Shown here piece after piece: positions 12,889 through 13,367 of a DNA stretch of 13,367 nucleotides. This DNA is from Actinomycetota bacterium. GTDB taxonomy: Bacteria; Actinomycetota; Thermoleophilia; UBA2241. The translations under genes were made by a program, and so were the position numbers. The notes under the pieces are model-generated. The model saw nothing but the letters and a program-made list of their open reading frames with translations. It had not been told where the DNA came from and made no database searches. Positions within the stretch are counted from its first letter, which is position 1. Each line of letters begins with the position of its first letter. The stretch is from NCBI GenBank assembly GCA_012719015.1, contig JAAYBE010000429.1, positions 1 to 13,367 of the forward strand, read 5' to 3'.

Positions 12889-12894
12889 ATCGTA
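12889..12894 (-). promoter_or_regulatory. -10 box of a leaderless transcript (atypical SDR gene)
   Basis: TACGAT on the minus strand lies exactly 6 nt before the ATG at 12882. No ribosome-binding site is present. Confidence 0.55.
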
Positions 12895-12918
12895 CCCGAG
12901 CGGGGGGCTGCGTCGGTG

Positions 12919-12924
12919 TAGCAT
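12919..12924 (+). promoter_or_regulatory. -10 box of a leaderless transcript (classical SDR gene)
   Basis: TAGCAT lies exactly 6 nt before the GTG at 12931. GAGGA abuts the GTG too closely to act as a normal ribosome-binding site. Confidence 0.55.
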
Positions 12925-12930
12925 GAGGAC

Positions 12931-13367
12931 GTGGTCAGGAGCCTGGAGGGCAAGACCGTCCTCGTCACGGGGGCGAGCATCGGTATCGGGCGCGCGATCG
13001 CGCTGCGCTTCGCCGCCGCCCGCTGCCGCGTGGCGCTCACCTACCTGGAGCACCGCGCCGAGGCCGAGGAGGTCGTGCGGCGCTGCCTGGACCTCGGGGC
13101 CCGCGATGCTCTGGCCATCCGGCTCAAGCTCACCGACGAGGACAGCATCCGCACGCTGACCGAGCGGGTCGTCGACCGCTTCGCCCGCGTCGACGTCCTG
13201 GTCAACAACGCCGGGGTGATCAGTTGGAAGCAGTTCCTCGAGCAGGGCCTCGGCGAGCTCGACGCCCAGATCGGCGTGAACCTGCTCGGCGTCATGAAGC
13301 TCACGTGGTGCCTTCTGCCGGTCGTGACCGACGCCGTGATCTGCATCGGCAGCACCGCGACCCTGCA
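12931..13367 (+). CDS. Classical short-chain dehydrogenase/reductase, 3' end cut by window
   Basis: The first 145 residues of a classical SDR; the frame is open to the window edge. Visible motifs are the cofactor loop TGASIGIGRAIA (13-24), the NNAG motif (92-95), a conserved Asn in GVNLLG (117), and the start of the catalytic strand, IGSTA, with likely catalytic Ser141. The Tyr-x3-Lys pair lies beyond the edge. VALTYLEHRAEAEEVV after the second strand, lacking an acidic residue at its end, would suit NADP(H) over NAD(H), but this is a weak inference. The start is a GTG 6 nt after TAGCAT, hence probably leaderless; the methionine comes 7 residues before the first strand, as usual. It is divergent from the other SDR gene, with only 48 bp between starts. 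The substrate is unknown. Confidence 0.85.
   Translation, partial: MVRSLEGKTVLVTGASIGIGRAIALRFAAARCRVALTYLEHRAEAEEVVRRCLDLGARDALAIRLKLTDEDSIRTLTERVVDRFARVDVLVNNAGVISWKQFLEQGLGELDAQIGVNLLGVMKLTWCLLPVVTDAVICIGSTATL

Noticed and set aside
10862..13367. Three SDR-type genes as one biosynthetic cluster
   Set aside because: They lie on alternating strands with separate promoters and share only a superfamily, so a common pathway is not supported.
1..13367. Mobile elements, CRISPR arrays, tRNA or rRNA genes, toxin-antitoxin or phage genes
   Set aside because: Both strands were read for transposases, integrases, regular repeat-spacer patterns and tRNA-like arms; none was recognised.

Overview
This is a very GC-rich window with genes packed on both strands. 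The third-codon bias, the TANNNT-type -10 boxes, and three genes whose start codon lies exactly 6 nt after such a box (the leaderless-mRNA arrangement common in Actinomycetota) all point to an actinobacterium. The large secreted Asp-box/Ig-like protein and the mix of redox genes would suit an uncultured environmental lineage, but no rRNA or other marker gene is present, so nothing finer than phylum is supported.

Layout. (1) 1-1593: a 63-aa membrane protein (-) stands divergent to a two-gene operon (+) of a TetR-type repressor and a flavodoxin-domain protein. The operon has the clearest promoter in the window (TTGACA-N17-TAGGGT) with an inverted-repeat operator on its start region. (2) 1636-3948: an RDD membrane protein with a zinc ribbon (-), a hemerythrin HHE protein (+) and a small cupin (-). 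(3) 4065-6256: a translationally coupled xpaC-telA pair (-), where the XpaC-like protein carries an N-terminal Cys/His zinc-binding motif and three membrane segments. (4) 6435-6884: msrB (+), a methionine sulfoxide reductase with a single cysteine. (5) 7221-8819: a secreted protein with seven Asp-box repeats (predicted seven-bladed propeller) and two Ig-like domains (-), followed by a strong 16-bp hairpin. (6) 9084-9365: a 93-aa three-helix membrane protein (+). (7) 9451-10731: a DHA3-like MFS exporter (-). (8) 10862-13367: three SDR-superfamily genes, namely an SRPBCC-TIGR01777 epimerase fusion (+), an NAD(P)-binding atypical SDR (-), and a classical SDR (+) cut by the window edge.

How it fits together. 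There is no single large operon. Many genes form divergent or convergent pairs with short spacers. Firm functional units are the TetR-flavodoxin operon and the xpaC-telA operon. Flavodoxin, hemerythrin, MsrB and cupin share a loose oxidative or nitrosative stress and metal-redox theme, which is inference. The 3' spacers hold GC-rich hairpins without good U-tracts and a short dispersed repeat (core GGGGCCGGCT) found only between genes or touching stop codons. No mobile elements, CRISPR arrays, tRNAs or rRNAs were seen. I found no convincing new multi-gene system. The most unusual items are the dispersed repeat, the back-to-back leaderless promoters at 12883-12930, the zinc-ribbon membrane proteins, and the low-complexity C-terminus of the TetR protein.
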